This document shows positions 52,406-61,724 of a stretch of DNA of 64,000 nucleotides, piece by piece. The notes below the pieces were generated by a model. That model was not told the origin of the DNA. It saw only the letters and a list, made by a program, of their open reading frames with translations, and searched no databases. The stretch comes from Pseudomonas putida. Its GTDB lineage: Bacteria > Pseudomonadota > Gammaproteobacteria > Pseudomonadales > Pseudomonadaceae. Within the stretch, counting starts at the first letter, position 1; each line of letters starts with the position of its first letter. The stretch covers positions 992,001 to 1,056,000 of the forward strand of contig NZ_JANHLC010000001.1 in NCBI RefSeq assembly GCF_028682395.1. Reading direction: 5' to 3'. The translations under genes and the position numbers were made by a program.

Positions 52406-53277
52406 GCTCATATCTCCAGGGCTAGGCACAGACAGGCCGGCAGTATAACGGGCCGCGGGCGCCGCTCACCAGCCATGCCACGCGGCGTTCTATCGACCAT
52501 GGCACTGTGCCAGAGGTTCCCCCCATAGCTGGCGCACCGGCTTTTCATCGGTTTGTCACAGCCCGCGGCCATGCTGCTGGAGCGCACGGGTAATAAAAGT
52601 CATTTAACAGGATCATTTCTGCGCATTTCTTCGCTACAATCTCCCCCCGATTATAAGGACGTCTCCTGATCGGGCCTCGCATTACCGCCAATGCCCTCGC
52701 ATTGGCCCCCGCATTGCCCACAGAGAGCCGCCCACACAGGTCGCGTGAAGGGCTTCGCCCCATCTCCCGACGACCTGCCAGAGCTGCCATGCGCTCGGCC
52801 ACTGAGTTTTTTGTCCGTCTTGCCTGTTCCGAGGCGCGGACCCGGTGCCTGGCTGGCAGCCCTTTTTTGAGGTTCACGTCTTCAAAAGAGCGTGAAAAAA
52901 ACGGGTTTTCACTACTTCACAAGAGTGTGGCGAGCAAATGAATAGTTTTGCGTCTGAACAGGCACCATTAGCGTCCCTTGCGGCCCAACTACACAGGAAC
53001 GAGCGCTCCTTAACAGAAGCTTGATGCCTGTCCACTACGGATTTGGTTGCACCAACGGACGTTCTTGACCATAAGTCGAATTGCCCACCGCTTCCTGAAA
53101 TGCGTTCATACGCACCTTAAGGCCCGGTTGGTGGCGTCCGCTGAAGTTGCAAAAAATTGCGAAGAATCGGACATGGCAATCCTGGTCACACGTGGCGTGA
53201 GGCACAACCTGATGCATGCCCGCCACGCCTGACAGCCATGCCATCAATTTGGTGCTGCAGATTTTGGAGACGCGTTA
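52406..53277. other. Long non-coding region upstream of mqo
   Basis: About 870 bases without a convincing gene. Possible elements: TACAAT near 52634 as a -10, a GTGAAAA/TTTTCAC dyad (52892-52912), and a short open frame of 61 codons (53047-53232) without a good ribosome site. The last 80 bases carry the GGAG site of mqo. Short open frames on both strands look random in codon use. It may hold a long 5' leader, a small RNA or gene remnants. Confidence 0.4.
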
Positions 53278-54786
53278 ATGGCGCATAACGAAGCAGTCGA
53301 CGTAGTACTGGTAGGGGCCGGCATCATGAGTGCCACCCTGGCCGTCCTGCTCAAAGAGCTCGACCCCGCAATCAAGCTGGAAGTCGTCGAGTTGATGGAT
53401 TCGGGAGCCGCGGAGAGTTCCAACCCGTGGAACAACGCCGGTACCGGCCACGCCGGGCTTTGCGAGCTGAACTACACGCCGCAGGCCGCCGATGGCTCCA
53501 TCGATATCAAAAAAGCCGTGCACATCAACACCCAGTTCGAGGTGTCGAGGCAGTTTTGGGCCTACCTGGCCCAGAAAGGCACGTTCGGTTCGTGCAAATC
53601 CTTTATCAGCCCCGTGCCGCACCTGAGCTTTGTCCAGGGCGAGAAAGGCATCGCCTTCCTCAAGAAGCGCTTCGAGGTGCTGCACCAGCACCACGCCTTC
53701 GCGGACATGGAATACACCGAAGACAAGGCCAAGATGGCCGAATGGATGCCCTTGATGATGCCCGGCCGTCCGGCCGACGAACAGGTCGCTGCGACCCGCG
53801 TCATGAACGGCACCGATGTCAACTTTGGCGCGCTGACCAACCAGTTGCTCAAGCACCTGACCAGCGCACCGGATGCCCAGGTCAAGTACTGCAAGCGCGT
53901 GACCGGCCTCAAGCGCAATGGCGCCGGCTGGACCGTGACCATCAAGGACGTCAACAGCGGCAACAGCCGTGATGTCGACGCCAAGTTCGTCTTCCTCGGC
54001 GCCGGTGGCGCGGCCCTGCCGCTGCTGCAAGCGTCGGGCATCGAAGAAGGCAAGGGTTTCGGTGGCTTCCCGGTCAGCGGCCAATGGCTGCGCTGCGACA
54101 ACCCCGAAGTGGTCAAGCAGCACCAGGCCAAGGTCTACAGCCAGGCCGCCGTGGGCTCACCACCGATGTCCGTGCCGCACTTGGACACCCGTGTGGTCGA
54201 AGGCAAGAAGTCTCTGCTGTTCGGGCCGTATGCCGGCTTCACCACCAAGTTCCTCAAGCACGGTTCGTTCCTCGACCTGCCATTGTCGGTCCGTGCCAGC
54301 AATATCGGGCCGATGCTCGCCGTGGCGCGCGACAACATGGACCTGACCAAGTACCTGGTCAGCGAAGTGATGCAGTCCATGGAGCAGCGTCTGGAGTCCC
54401 TGCGTCGCTTCTACCCAGAGGCCAAGGCCGAAGACTGGCGCCTGGAAGTGGCAGGCCAACGGGTCCAGATCATCAAGAAGGACGCGAAGAAAGGCGGCGT
54501 GCTGCAGTTCGGCACCGAACTGGTCGCGGCCAAGGACGGCAGCCTTGCCGCCCTGCTCGGCGCTTCGCCAGGTGCCTCGGTCACCGTTTCGATCATGCTG
54601 GAACTGATCGAGCGCTGCTTCCCCGAGAAGGCCAACGGCGAGTGGGCGAACAAGCTGCATGAGATCTTCCCGGCCCGGGAAAAGGTCCTTGAGACCGACG
54701 CCGACCTGTATCGCCAGATCAGCCGCCAGAACGACGAGCATCTGGAACTGGTCGAGCCGAGCAGCGAGACGCCCAGCTTCGCCTGA
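53278..54786 (+). CDS. mqo: Malate:quinone oxidoreductase
   Basis: 502 residues. A peripheral membrane FAD enzyme that oxidises malate to oxaloacetate and feeds electrons to quinone. The N-terminal FAD site reads [20 protein letters not shown] (about 5-25). The remaining sequence has the family motifs [20 protein letters not shown] and [12 protein letters not shown], and length is normal. GGAG lies 8 bases before the ATG. A terminator and a REP element follow. Confidence 0.95.
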   Translation: MAHNEAVDVVLVGAGIMSATLAVLLKELDPAIKLEVVELMDSGAAESSNPWNNAGTGHAGLCELNYTPQAADGSIDIKKAVHINTQFEVSRQFWAYLAQKGTFGSCKSFISPVPHLSFVQGEKGIAFLKKRFEVLHQHHAFADMEYTEDKAKMAEWMPLMMPGRPADEQVAATRVMNGTDVNFGALTNQLLKHLTSAPDAQVKYCKRVTGLKRNGAGWTVTIKDVNSGNSRDVDAKFVFLGAGGAALPLLQASGIEEGKGFGGFPVSGQWLRCDNPEVVKQHQAKVYSQAAVGSPPMSVPHLDTRVVEGKKSLLFGPYAGFTTKFLKHGSFLDLPLSVRASNIGPMLAVARDNMDLTKYLVSEVMQSMEQRLESLRRFYPEAKAEDWRLEVAGQRVQIIKKDAKKGGVLQFGTELVAAKDGSLAALLGASPGASVTVSIMLELIERCFPEKANGEWANKLHEIFPAREKVLETDADLYRQISRQNDEHLELVEPSSETPSFA

Positions 54787-54802
54787 TCGCTGAGGCACCC
54801 TG

Positions 54803-54842
54803 AAAAACGCCCCGCTGCGCTAAGCAACGGGGCGTTTTTTTA
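54803..54842 (+). terminator. Intrinsic terminator of mqo
   Basis: AAAAACGCCCCG and CGGGGCGTTTTTTT pair across a GC-rich loop 16 bases after the stop codon. Confidence 0.93.
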
Positions 54843-54853
54843 TGCCCAGCAGA

Positions 54854-54875
54854 TCGCGAGCAAACTCGCGCCTAC
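54854..54875. repeat. REP-like element
   Basis: TCGCGAGCAAACTCGCGCCT plus AC is the complement of GTAGGCGCGAGTTTGCTCGC plus GA, a close variant of the common P. fluorescens REP core (GTAGGAGCGAGCTTGCTCGC...). It forms a 6-bp stem with a short loop. Confidence 0.75.
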
Positions 54876-54885
54876 CGATCGGGGA

Positions 54886-55173
54886 TTAACCGCGGGCTTT
54901 TTCGATCAGTTCGATGTACTCGGCACCATTACGCTGGTCGGCGATCAACGCGACAAAATTCTGCCCGTGCTCATCCTGGCCATCGAGGTCATAGCCGGCT
55001 TCCTTGAAGAACACCAGGAAACGCTCGAAGTCGTCGATACGCAGGCCACGGTAAGCCTTGATCAGTTTGTGCAGGGACGGCGAAGTGGCGTCTAGCGGTT
55101 CGAAATCGAGGAACAACTTGATCTGCTCATCGCCGATCTCGTCACCAATCAACTGCTTCTTGTCTTTACGCAT
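54886..55173 (-). CDS. PA4642-family conserved protein
   Basis: 95 residues (MRKDKKQLIGDEIGDEQIKL...). Acidic and helical, without a signal peptide. It matches the small family named for P. aeruginosa PA4642, which likewise lies beside malate:quinone oxidoreductase (PA4640); the shared gene order supports the call. Function unknown. Convergent with mqo and separated from it by the terminator and the REP element. Confidence 0.82.
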   Translation of the reverse strand: MRKDKKQLIGDEIGDEQIKLFLDFEPLDATSPSLHKLIKAYRGLRIDDFERFLVFFKEAGYDLDGQDEHGQNFVALIADQRNGAEYIELIEKARG

Positions 55174-55225
55174 TGCCGACTCCAGCCTGCAGATATTTCA
55201 CGGGGCCGGCAGTTTACCTCAAGCC

Positions 55226-55720
55226 TCAACGCGCGCGAACCGCCCCGGTGTGCAAGTCGGCCCAGATATGGCCATTGGCGTAGGTGAGGAACTGGCAATA
55301 CACCGTGTCATTGCGCAGCAGGTCCATGATGACCCGGTACTGGGCCAGCGGGTAATACAGGCTGAGGGTCTTGCTCGCGCTGTCGAAGACCGGCTTTTTC
55401 AGGCTTTTGCTTTCACCGTCGAAGCTGATCAGCACCTGGCGCACCGTCGCCCCCTTGCTCAGTGGCTTGCCCTTGAGGCGCACCAGCAGCGGCGAGGTCA
55501 CCGGGATCGGTTGCTGATTGGATTGGCGCTGGTTGCCCACCACCACCGAATACTCGGTGATCTGCAGCAACTGCTGTTGCTCGGGCTGTTCGCGGCGCAG
55601 GGACAACTCGTCCGGCGGCAGGAACTGCCCGTACATGGGCGCCGCCAGGGCTGGCACAGCGACCAGGGGCAGACAGACAAACAGCAGGCGGCGGGCGAAA
55701 CGACCAATCGAGACGTTCAT
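55226..55720 (-). CDS. Conserved periplasmic protein of unknown function
   Basis: 164 residues from the ATG at 55720: a signal peptide (RRLLFVCLPLVAVPALAAP) and a beta-rich mature part (LLVRLKGKPLSKGATVRQVL, SLYYPLAQYRVIMDLLRN, CQFLTYANGHIWADLHTG). I do not recognise the family. The frame runs open farther upstream, but the signal peptide marks the start. It lies upstream of the PA4642-type gene on the same strand. Confidence 0.68.
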   Translation of the reverse strand: MNVSIGRFARRLLFVCLPLVAVPALAAPMYGQFLPPDELSLRREQPEQQQLLQITEYSVVVGNQRQSNQQPIPVTSPLLVRLKGKPLSKGATVRQVLISFDGESKSLKKPVFDSASKTLSLYYPLAQYRVIMDLLRNDTVYCQFLTYANGHIWADLHTGAVRAR

Positions 55721-55793
55721 GACGGGCTCCGAACTACGGGCCGACCACTCTAGCACGCCAGCATGCGCCATCGAGCGCCGTGACCCGGGCAAC

Positions 55794-55819
55794 GTGCGAG
55801 GCTGCACGCAGCCTCGCAC
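55794..55819. repeat. Perfect inverted repeat beside the dehydrogenase gene
   Basis: GTGCGAGGCTGC and its exact complement flank a two-base centre, ending 10 bases after the dehydrogenase stop codon. It could stop or stabilise the 3' end of that transcript, but it has no T-tract. Confidence 0.55.
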
Positions 55820-55829
55820 GAACGCTGGT

Positions 55830-57275
55830 TTATGAACCGATATACGCCGTCTTGACCACAGTGTAGAACTCCTGGGCATAACGCCCCTGCTCACGGGAGC
55901 CGTAGGAAGAGCCTTTGCGACCACCAAACGGCACATGGTAATCAACCCCGGCAGTCGGCAGGTTGACCATGACCATGCCGGCCTGGGAGTGACGCTTGAA
56001 GTGGTTGGCATACTTCAGCGAAGTGGTCGCGATACCCGCCGACAGACCGAACTCAGTGTCATTGGCCATCGCCAGGGCTGCCTCGTAGTCCGCCACCCGC
56101 ACGATATTGGCCACCGGCCCGAAGATCTCTTCACGGCTGATGCGCATATCGCCGGTGCTGTCGGCAAACAAGGTCGGCGCCAGGAAATAGCCTTCGGTAT
56201 CGCAGGTCACCAGGCCGCCACCCGAAACCAGGCGCGCGCCTTCGTTCTGGCCGATCCCGATATAGCTCAGGTCCTGCTCCAACTGCGCCTGGGACACAAC
56301 CGGACCGATATCGGTGCCCGCGTGCAAGGCGTGCCCGACCCGGATCGAGCGCATGCGTTCAGCCATGGCCTCGACGAAGCGATCATGGATTGCGGCAGTC
56401 ACGATCAGGCGACTGGACGCCGTGCAGCGCTGGCCGGTGGAATAGAACGCGCTCTGTACAGCCAGCTCGACCGCGGACTTGAGGTCGGCATCGTCCAGAA
56501 TGATCTGCGGGTTCTTGCCGCCCATCTCCAACTGCACCTTGGCCTGGCGCGATACGCAGCTGACCGCGATCTGCCGTCCCACACCGACCGAGCCGGTAAA
56601 ACTGATACCGTCGACCTTGGGACTGTTGACCAGGGCCTCACCGACCACACGGCCACTACCCATCACCAGGTTGAACACCCCAGCCGGGAAACCAGCGCGG
56701 GAAATGATCTCGGCCAGGGCCCAGGCGCAACCTGGAACCAGGTCGGCCGGCTTGAGCACCACGCAATTGCCGTAGGCCAGGGCGGGGGCGATTTTCCAGG
56801 CCGGAATCGCAATCGGGAAATTCCACGGGGTGATCAACCCCACCACCCCCAGGGCTTCGCGGGTGACTTCAACGTTGACGCCCGGGCGTACCGAGGGCAG
56901 ATAGTCACCCGACAAGCGCAGGCACTCACCGGCGAAAAACTTGAAGATATTGCCGGCGCGGGACACTTCGCCAATCGCCTCGGGCAGGGTCTTGCCCTCT
57001 TCGCGCGCCAACAATTGGCCGAGTTCTTCACGGCGGGCGAGGATTTCCGTGCCGACCTTGTCCAGCGCGTCGCTGCGGGCCTGGATACCCGAGTTGGACC
57101 AGGCCGGGAACGCGCCACGGGCGGCCTCGATAGCGGCCTGGACCTGGGCGAGATCAGCCTTGGCGTACTCCCCTACAACGTCCGACAAATCGGATGGGTT
57201 GATATTCACCGAGTACTCGGCACCGGCCACCCATTGCCCGTCGATGTAGTTATCGAAGCGTTTTACGTCTGCCAC
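55830..57275 (-). CDS. Aldehyde dehydrogenase, probable 2-oxoglutarate (2,5-dioxovalerate) semialdehyde dehydrogenase
   Basis: 481 residues. NAD(P)-dependent aldehyde dehydrogenase with catalytic Cys284 (STGQRCTASSR) and general base Glu250 (QLEMGGKNP), plus the usual WNFPIAIPAWK cofactor motif. Directly upstream in the same operon is kdgD, whose product is 2,5-dioxovalerate; oxidation of that semialdehyde to 2-oxoglutarate is the last step of D-glucarate/galactarate breakdown. That assignment rests on gene order plus family, as the enzyme class itself is broad. Confidence 0.87.
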   Translation of the reverse strand: MADVKRFDNYIDGQWVAGAEYSVNINPSDLSDVVGEYAKADLAQVQAAIEAARGAFPAWSNSGIQARSDALDKVGTEILARREELGQLLAREEGKTLPEAIGEVSRAGNIFKFFAGECLRLSGDYLPSVRPGVNVEVTREALGVVGLITPWNFPIAIPAWKIAPALAYGNCVVLKPADLVPGCAWALAEIISRAGFPAGVFNLVMGSGRVVGEALVNSPKVDGISFTGSVGVGRQIAVSCVSRQAKVQLEMGGKNPQIILDDADLKSAVELAVQSAFYSTGQRCTASSRLIVTAAIHDRFVEAMAERMRSIRVGHALHAGTDIGPVVSQAQLEQDLSYIGIGQNEGARLVSGGGLVTCDTEGYFLAPTLFADSTGDMRISREEIFGPVANIVRVADYEAALAMANDTEFGLSAGIATTSLKYANHFKRHSQAGMVMVNLPTAGVDYHVPFGGRKGSSYGSREQGRYAQEFYTVVKTAYIGS

Positions 57276-57335
57276 TTGCTCTCTCCTTTGCGCAAAAAGC
57301 CGCTGATCACTCAGCGGCTCTGGTCTGAACCCGGG

Positions 57336-58247
57336 TTACTGGGCGCCCTGCTTGGCGATCAGGGCTGCCAGTGCTTCATATTCCTCCGGCAGCAGGTCGG
57401 TCAGCGGTGTGCGCACAGGACCGGCGTCATAGCCGACGATCTTCGCGCCGGCCTTGACGATGCTGACAGCGTAGCCCGGTTTGCGATTGCGGATGTCCAG
57501 GTACGGCAGGAAGAACTCGTCGATAACCTTGGCCACGTGGACATGATCTTCGCGGGAAATCGCCGCGTAGAACTCCATCGCGGTTTTCGGGATGAAGTTG
57601 AACACCGCCGACGAATACACCGGCACACCCAAAGCCTTGTAGGCCGCTGCATAGACTTCTGCAGTCGGCAGGCCGCCGAGGTAGCTGAAACGGTCACCGA
57701 GGCGACGACGGATCGACACCATCAACTCGATATCGCCCAGGCCATCCTTGTAGCCGATCAGGTTCGGGCAGCGCTCGGCCAGTTGCTCCAGCAAGGGGGC
57801 GGTCAGGCGGCAGACGTTGCGGTTGTAGACCACGACGCCGATCTTGACCGATTTGCAGACGGCCTCGACATGGGCAGCCACGCCATCCTGGCTGGCTTCG
57901 GTCAGGTAATGCGGCAACAGCAGCAGGCCCTTGGCGCCCAGGCGCTCGGCTTCCTGGGCGTACTCGATGGCCTGGCGGGTCGAACCGCCCACACCGGCCA
58001 GGATCGGCACGCCACCCTCGCAGGTATCGACCGCGGTTTTCACCACGTCGGCGTATTCGCTGGCAGCCAGGGAAAAGAATTCACCGGTACCACCGGCGGC
58101 GAACAGTGCCGAGGCACCGTAAGGGCCCAGCCACTCCAGGCGCTTGATATAGCCGGCACGGTTGAAGTTGCCCTGTGCGTCGAAATCAGTGACCGGAAAC
58201 GACAACATCCCGGAAGAGAGGATGGACTTCAGTTCTTGTGGATTCAT
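57336..58247 (-). CDS. kdgD: 5-dehydro-4-deoxyglucarate dehydratase
   Basis: 303 residues, the usual size. A DapA-type class I aldolase barrel that converts 5-keto-4-deoxyglucarate to 2,5-dioxovalerate and CO2. The Schiff-base lysine is K167 (IGYKDGLGD), with the partner tyrosine Y141 (VVVYNRN) and the substrate motif GGTGEFFSL (52-60). Start at 58247 chosen over a longer frame. It lies first in an operon with the semialdehyde dehydrogenase, 60 bases upstream of it, and behind a palindromic operator. Confidence 0.92.
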   Translation of the reverse strand: MNPQELKSILSSGMLSFPVTDFDAQGNFNRAGYIKRLEWLGPYGASALFAAGGTGEFFSLAASEYADVVKTAVDTCEGGVPILAGVGGSTRQAIEYAQEAERLGAKGLLLLPHYLTEASQDGVAAHVEAVCKSVKIGVVVYNRNVCRLTAPLLEQLAERCPNLIGYKDGLGDIELMVSIRRRLGDRFSYLGGLPTAEVYAAAYKALGVPVYSSAVFNFIPKTAMEFYAAISREDHVHVAKVIDEFFLPYLDIRNRKPGYAVSIVKAGAKIVGYDAGPVRTPLTDLLPEEYEALAALIAKQGAQ

Positions 58248-58317
58248 TATTCGAACACCCTGCAGACACGTTTTTTGATGGGGAAAGGATGGATCAGCAC
58301 GCCAGCCTTGGCTGATG

Positions 58318-58335
58318 TCGTACGTCATCGTACAA
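58318..58335. promoter_or_regulatory. Candidate FadR-type operator upstream of kdgD
   Basis: TCGTACG and CGTACAA form an 18-base dyad with a 4-base centre (58318-58335), 71 bases before the kdgD start. The core half TTGTACG occurs again 990 bases away upstream of the regulator gene, so both may bind the same FadR/GntR protein. Confidence 0.55.
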
Positions 58336-58528
58336 CCAAAAAAATAAAGGTCAACAGCAATTCCATCGAAAACGGCCGACGGGGTTCAAAAGACTACGAT
58401 ATACGGGTGTCTAGCTCAGCCGCTACGGGGAACAGCGGCACGCAGGCGCAGCCTGGCTGAGAGGCTGCACAATGGGCGGAGGGAAGGAACGCAGCGCAGT
58501 CATCAGATGACCACGCTTAGGGCGGGGA

Positions 58529-59272
58529 TCAGGTGCGCTGTGCTTCTTCGTGGGCCTGGCGCAGGCGCTCACGGCTATTGGTCAGGTGCAGGCGCATGGC
58601 CGCCCGGGCCGCATCGGAATCCTGGCGGGCAATGGCTTCATAGATTTCCTCATGCTCGCGCCCCAGGCGATTCATGTAGTGCGCCTGGTCATCGCGAGCC
58701 AACCGCGCGGAGTTGAGCCGGGTCCGCGGAATAATGCTGGTGCCCAGGTGCGTCATGATATCGGTGAAGTAGCGATTGCCGGTGGACATGGCGATCTGCA
58801 GGTGGAACTGGAAATCGGACGCGACCGCATCGCTGTCATGGGCCACGCTGTCATTGAGCGCATCGAGGGCCGCGCGCATCGCCGCCAACTGCTCGGCACT
58901 GCGCCGCTGGGCAGCCAGGCCGGCGGATTCGACTTCCAGGCTGATGCGCAGCTCCAGCACCGCCAGCACATCGCGCAGGGTGACGACGGTCGCAGGATCG
59001 ATCCGAAAGCCGCTGGGGCTTGGCGTATCCAGCACAAAGGTGCCAATGCCATGGCGGGTCTCGACCTGCCCGGCCGCCTGCAAGCGCGAAATGGCTTCGC
59101 GCACCACCGTACGGCTGACGCCATGGGCCTGCATGATGGCCGACTCGGTGGGCAGTTTATCGCCCCGCTTGAGCTGGCCATCGCGAATCTGTTCGGTCAG
59201 AACCGTAACCAGTTCCTCGGCAAGACTGCGGCGCTTGCGCGGAGCGCGGGGGGCGGCGATGGGCGTTTCCAT
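58529..59272 (-). CDS. FadR/GntR-family transcriptional regulator
   Basis: 247 residues from the ATG at 59272. An N-terminal winged helix of the GntR type (SLAEELVTVLTEQIRDGQLK, DKLPTESAIMQAHGVSRTVV) and a C-terminal all-helical FCD ligand domain (RISLEVESAGLAAQR, FHLQIAMSTGNRYF, HEEIYEAIARQDSDAARAAM). The gene lies just upstream of kdgD on the same strand and in pseudomonads such regulators control hexarate utilisation, so repression of the kdgD operon by this protein, relieved by a glucarate-derived ligand, is the leading guess. The alternative TTG start adds seven residues. Confidence 0.86.
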   Translation of the reverse strand: METPIAAPRAPRKRRSLAEELVTVLTEQIRDGQLKRGDKLPTESAIMQAHGVSRTVVREAISRLQAAGQVETRHGIGTFVLDTPSPSGFRIDPATVVTLRDVLAVLELRISLEVESAGLAAQRRSAEQLAAMRAALDALNDSVAHDSDAVASDFQFHLQIAMSTGNRYFTDIMTHLGTSIIPRTRLNSARLARDDQAHYMNRLGREHEEIYEAIARQDSDAARAAMRLHLTNSRERLRQAHEEAQRT

Positions 59273-59324
59273 ACTGAAGATCGATCTCGACAAACGGTTG
59301 AGCGCACATCATAGCTCAAGCTGG

Positions 59325-59331
59325 TTGTACG
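59325..59331. promoter_or_regulatory. Half-site TTGTACG upstream of the FadR-type gene
   Basis: TTGTACGATC at 59325-59334 repeats the kdgD operator half. The partner half is poorly conserved, so self-regulation is only suggested. Confidence 0.35.
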
Positions 59332-59342
59332 ATCACTGTTGA

Positions 59343-61067
59343 CTAATAAGTCATCTGTTCGACCAGCCGCCCGTCCTCTATCCGCACCTGCCGTGGATGG
59401 AAACGCCGCAGGCTGCTGCGGTGCCCGACACTGAGCACGCTCACCCCCGGCAACTGGTCGATCAGCGCCTGATAGAGCGTCGCCTCGTCCTCTTCGTCCA
59501 TGGCCGAGGTCGCTTCGTCCAGATAGATCCAGAGCGGCGCGTAAAGCAGCGCGCGGGCAAAGGCCAGGCGTTGCTGCTCGCCCGGCGACAAGAGGCGCTG
59601 CCAGTGATCGCTTTCGTCCAGGCGCGCCACCAGATGCCCCAGGCGGCAGGTTTGCAGCACCTGTGCATAACGTTCCGGCGGGTAAGTGTCGCCGGCCTGG
59701 GGATAACTCAACGCCTCGCGCAGGCTGCCTATCGGCAGATAGGGTTTCTGCGGCAGGAACAGCGCCCGCTCGCTTGGCAGGCGAATGGTGCCATGCCCCC
59801 TTGGCCAGAGACCGCCCATGGCCCGCAGCAAGGTACTCTTGCCGCTGCCGGAGCGACCGCTGAGCATCACCCGTTCACCCGCGCCCACCTGCAAGGAGGC
59901 CGCATTGAGCAGGTGGCGACCATCGGCCAGGTCCAGGCCCAAATCCTGCACCTGCAGGTCTGTGCCCTGGGCCTGGACCGCAATGGCAGCCGGCCGCGCC
60001 TCGTTGTCGCTCATGGCCTGGCGGAAACTCAACAGCCGGTCACAGGTGGCGCGCCAGCCGGCGAGCGTGACATACGCATCGATAAACCAGCTGAAGTTCT
60101 CCTGCACATTGCCGAAGGCCGAATTGATCTGCATCAGCTCGCCCAGTTGGATCTGCCCGGAAAAATAGCGCGGCGCGGCCACGACAAAGGGAAAGATAAT
60201 CGCGATCTGGGCATAGCCCGTGGTGAAGAATTTCAGGCGCTTCTGCACCTGCATGATCTGCCAGAAATTGCTCCAGACCTTGGCGAAACGCGCACTCAGG
60301 CGCTGCTGCTCATTGGGCTCGCCGTTGTACAGGGCAATGCTCTCGGCATTCTCGCGCACGCGGATCATGGCGAACCGCAGATCGGCCTCGAAGCGTTGCT
60401 GCTGGTTGCTCAAGCCGATCAACCGGCGACCGATCAAGTGGGTCAGCCCGCTACCGATCCCGGCATACACCAGGGCACACCAGAACATATACCCGGGGAG
60501 GGTAATACCCCATAGCTCCAGGCTGCCGGACACGCTCCACAGAATGATCGAGAACGACACCAGGCTGACCAGTGTACTGATCAGGCCCAGTCCCAGGGAC
60601 AAGGTATCGCTGGTGAAGCTGTTCAGGTCTTCACTCAGGCGCTGGTCCGGGTTGTCGGTATAGCCGCCCTGCTCCAACTGGTAGTAATTCTTGTGCCCCA
60701 GCCAGCGGGCAAAGTGCACTTCGGTCAGCCAGCGCCGCCAGCCGATGGTCAGCATCTGGGTCAGATAGAGACGGTAGACCGCCGCCAGGATCCCCACTGC
60801 CGCAATCAGGCAGAAATACAGCATCAAGTGGGTGAAGGCGCCCAGATCCTTGTTTTGCAGGGCGTTATAGAAGTCTCGGTACCAACTGTTGAACCAGACC
60901 GAGATGCCGACATTGAACAGCGATAGCGCGATCACGGCGATCAGCAGGACCCAGGCCCTGGTCTTCTCTTCGCTGCGCCAATAGGGCATGACCAGTTGCC
61001 GGACGCGCGTCCAGAAGTGCCCGGGCACCGTGTCGTTGACCGCGGAGTATTCGGCATTCGTCGGCAT
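59343..61067 (-). CDS. ABC transporter, fused permease and ATPase (YddA/SbmA-type)
   Basis: 574 residues. About six membrane helices in the first 340 residues, then an ATPase domain with Walker A SGRSGSGKSTLL, signature LSPGEQQRLAFARALL and Walker B WIYLDEATSAMD. It belongs to the exporter-like ABC group that contains YddA and relates to SbmA/BacA. Function and substrate in Pseudomonas are unclear; peptide or lipid transport are family options. The stop codon lies in a region upstream of the FadR gene, on the same strand, 70 bases away. Confidence 0.88.
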   Translation of the reverse strand: MPTNAEYSAVNDTVPGHFWTRVRQLVMPYWRSEEKTRAWVLLIAVIALSLFNVGISVWFNSWYRDFYNALQNKDLGAFTHLMLYFCLIAAVGILAAVYRLYLTQMLTIGWRRWLTEVHFARWLGHKNYYQLEQGGYTDNPDQRLSEDLNSFTSDTLSLGLGLISTLVSLVSFSIILWSVSGSLELWGITLPGYMFWCALVYAGIGSGLTHLIGRRLIGLSNQQQRFEADLRFAMIRVRENAESIALYNGEPNEQQRLSARFAKVWSNFWQIMQVQKRLKFFTTGYAQIAIIFPFVVAAPRYFSGQIQLGELMQINSAFGNVQENFSWFIDAYVTLAGWRATCDRLLSFRQAMSDNEARPAAIAVQAQGTDLQVQDLGLDLADGRHLLNAASLQVGAGERVMLSGRSGSGKSTLLRAMGGLWPRGHGTIRLPSERALFLPQKPYLPIGSLREALSYPQAGDTYPPERYAQVLQTCRLGHLVARLDESDHWQRLLSPGEQQRLAFARALLYAPLWIYLDEATSAMDEEDEATLYQALIDQLPGVSVLSVGHRSSLRRFHPRQVRIEDGRLVEQMTY

Positions 61068-61163
61068 GGTTCGGGCTCGGCAAGGGGGAGGACAGTACTG
61101 AGTCGATCATAGTCGATCGTCCCAGGCCGGCCAGCCCCTGCCGCCCGCTTGTTCAGGCTCGGT

Positions 61164-61724
61164 TCAGCGGCGCACCGGACGCTTCTGCAATTTGCGCTGC
61201 AGGGTCCGCCGATGCATGCCCAGGGCCCGGGCCGTGGCGGAGATATTGCCTTCGTGCTCGGTCAGGACGCGCTGGATATGTTCCCACTGCAAACGGTCGA
61301 CCGACATCGGGTTTTCAGGCACCAGGGTGTCCAGGTCGGCATGTTCGGAAAGCAGCGCCGCCAGCACATCGTCGGCATCCGCCGGCTTGCACAGGTAATT
61401 GCAGGCGCCGCGCTTGATCGCCTCGACCGCCGTGGCGATGCTCGAATACCCGGTGAGGATCACCACGCGCATTTCCGGATCGAGTTCGAGCAGCTTGGGC
61501 AGCAGCACCAAACCCGAGTCGCCGTCCATTTTCAGGTCCAGCGCGGCGTAGTCGGGCAAGTCCTGCTGGGCCAGGGTCAGGCCCTCTTCGGCGGAGCTGG
61601 CCGTGCTGACGCGAAAACCGCGGCGGCTCATGGCCCGGGCCATGACCCGGGTAAAGGTCGCGTCATCGTCCACCAGCAGTAAATGCGGCAGCTCTTCGCC
61701 TTCGACTTGGATCTCGTCACTCAT
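61164..61724 (-). CDS. roxR: Redox response regulator RoxR (RegA/PrrA type)
   Basis: 186 residues. A receiver domain with the acidic pocket LLLVDDDAT and phosphorylated Asp63 (AALDLKMDGDSG), and a C-terminal Fis-type helix-turn-helix (GNISATARALGMHRRTLQRK). This combination and length are typical of RegA/PrrA/RoxR, which respond to respiratory and redox status in pseudomonads. The start ATG at 61724 overlaps the roxS stop by 8 bases (ATGAGTGA), so the pair is translationally coupled. Confidence 0.9.
   Translation of the reverse strand: MSDEIQVEGEELPHLLLVDDDATFTRVMARAMSRRGFRVSTASSAEEGLTLAQQDLPDYAALDLKMDGDSGLVLLPKLLELDPEMRVVILTGYSSIATAVEAIKRGACNYLCKPADADDVLAALLSEHADLDTLVPENPMSVDRLQWEHIQRVLTEHEGNISATARALGMHRRTLQRKLQKRPVRR

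Noticed and set aside
53047..53232. A 61-codon frame upstream of mqo
   Set aside because: No ribosome site or conserved feature was seen; kept only as part of the unassigned stretch.
55935..58460. An 841-codon plus-strand open frame over the aldehyde dehydrogenase and kdgD
   Set aside because: The two minus-strand genes have intact active sites throughout. The plus-strand product looks like low-complexity shadow sequence.
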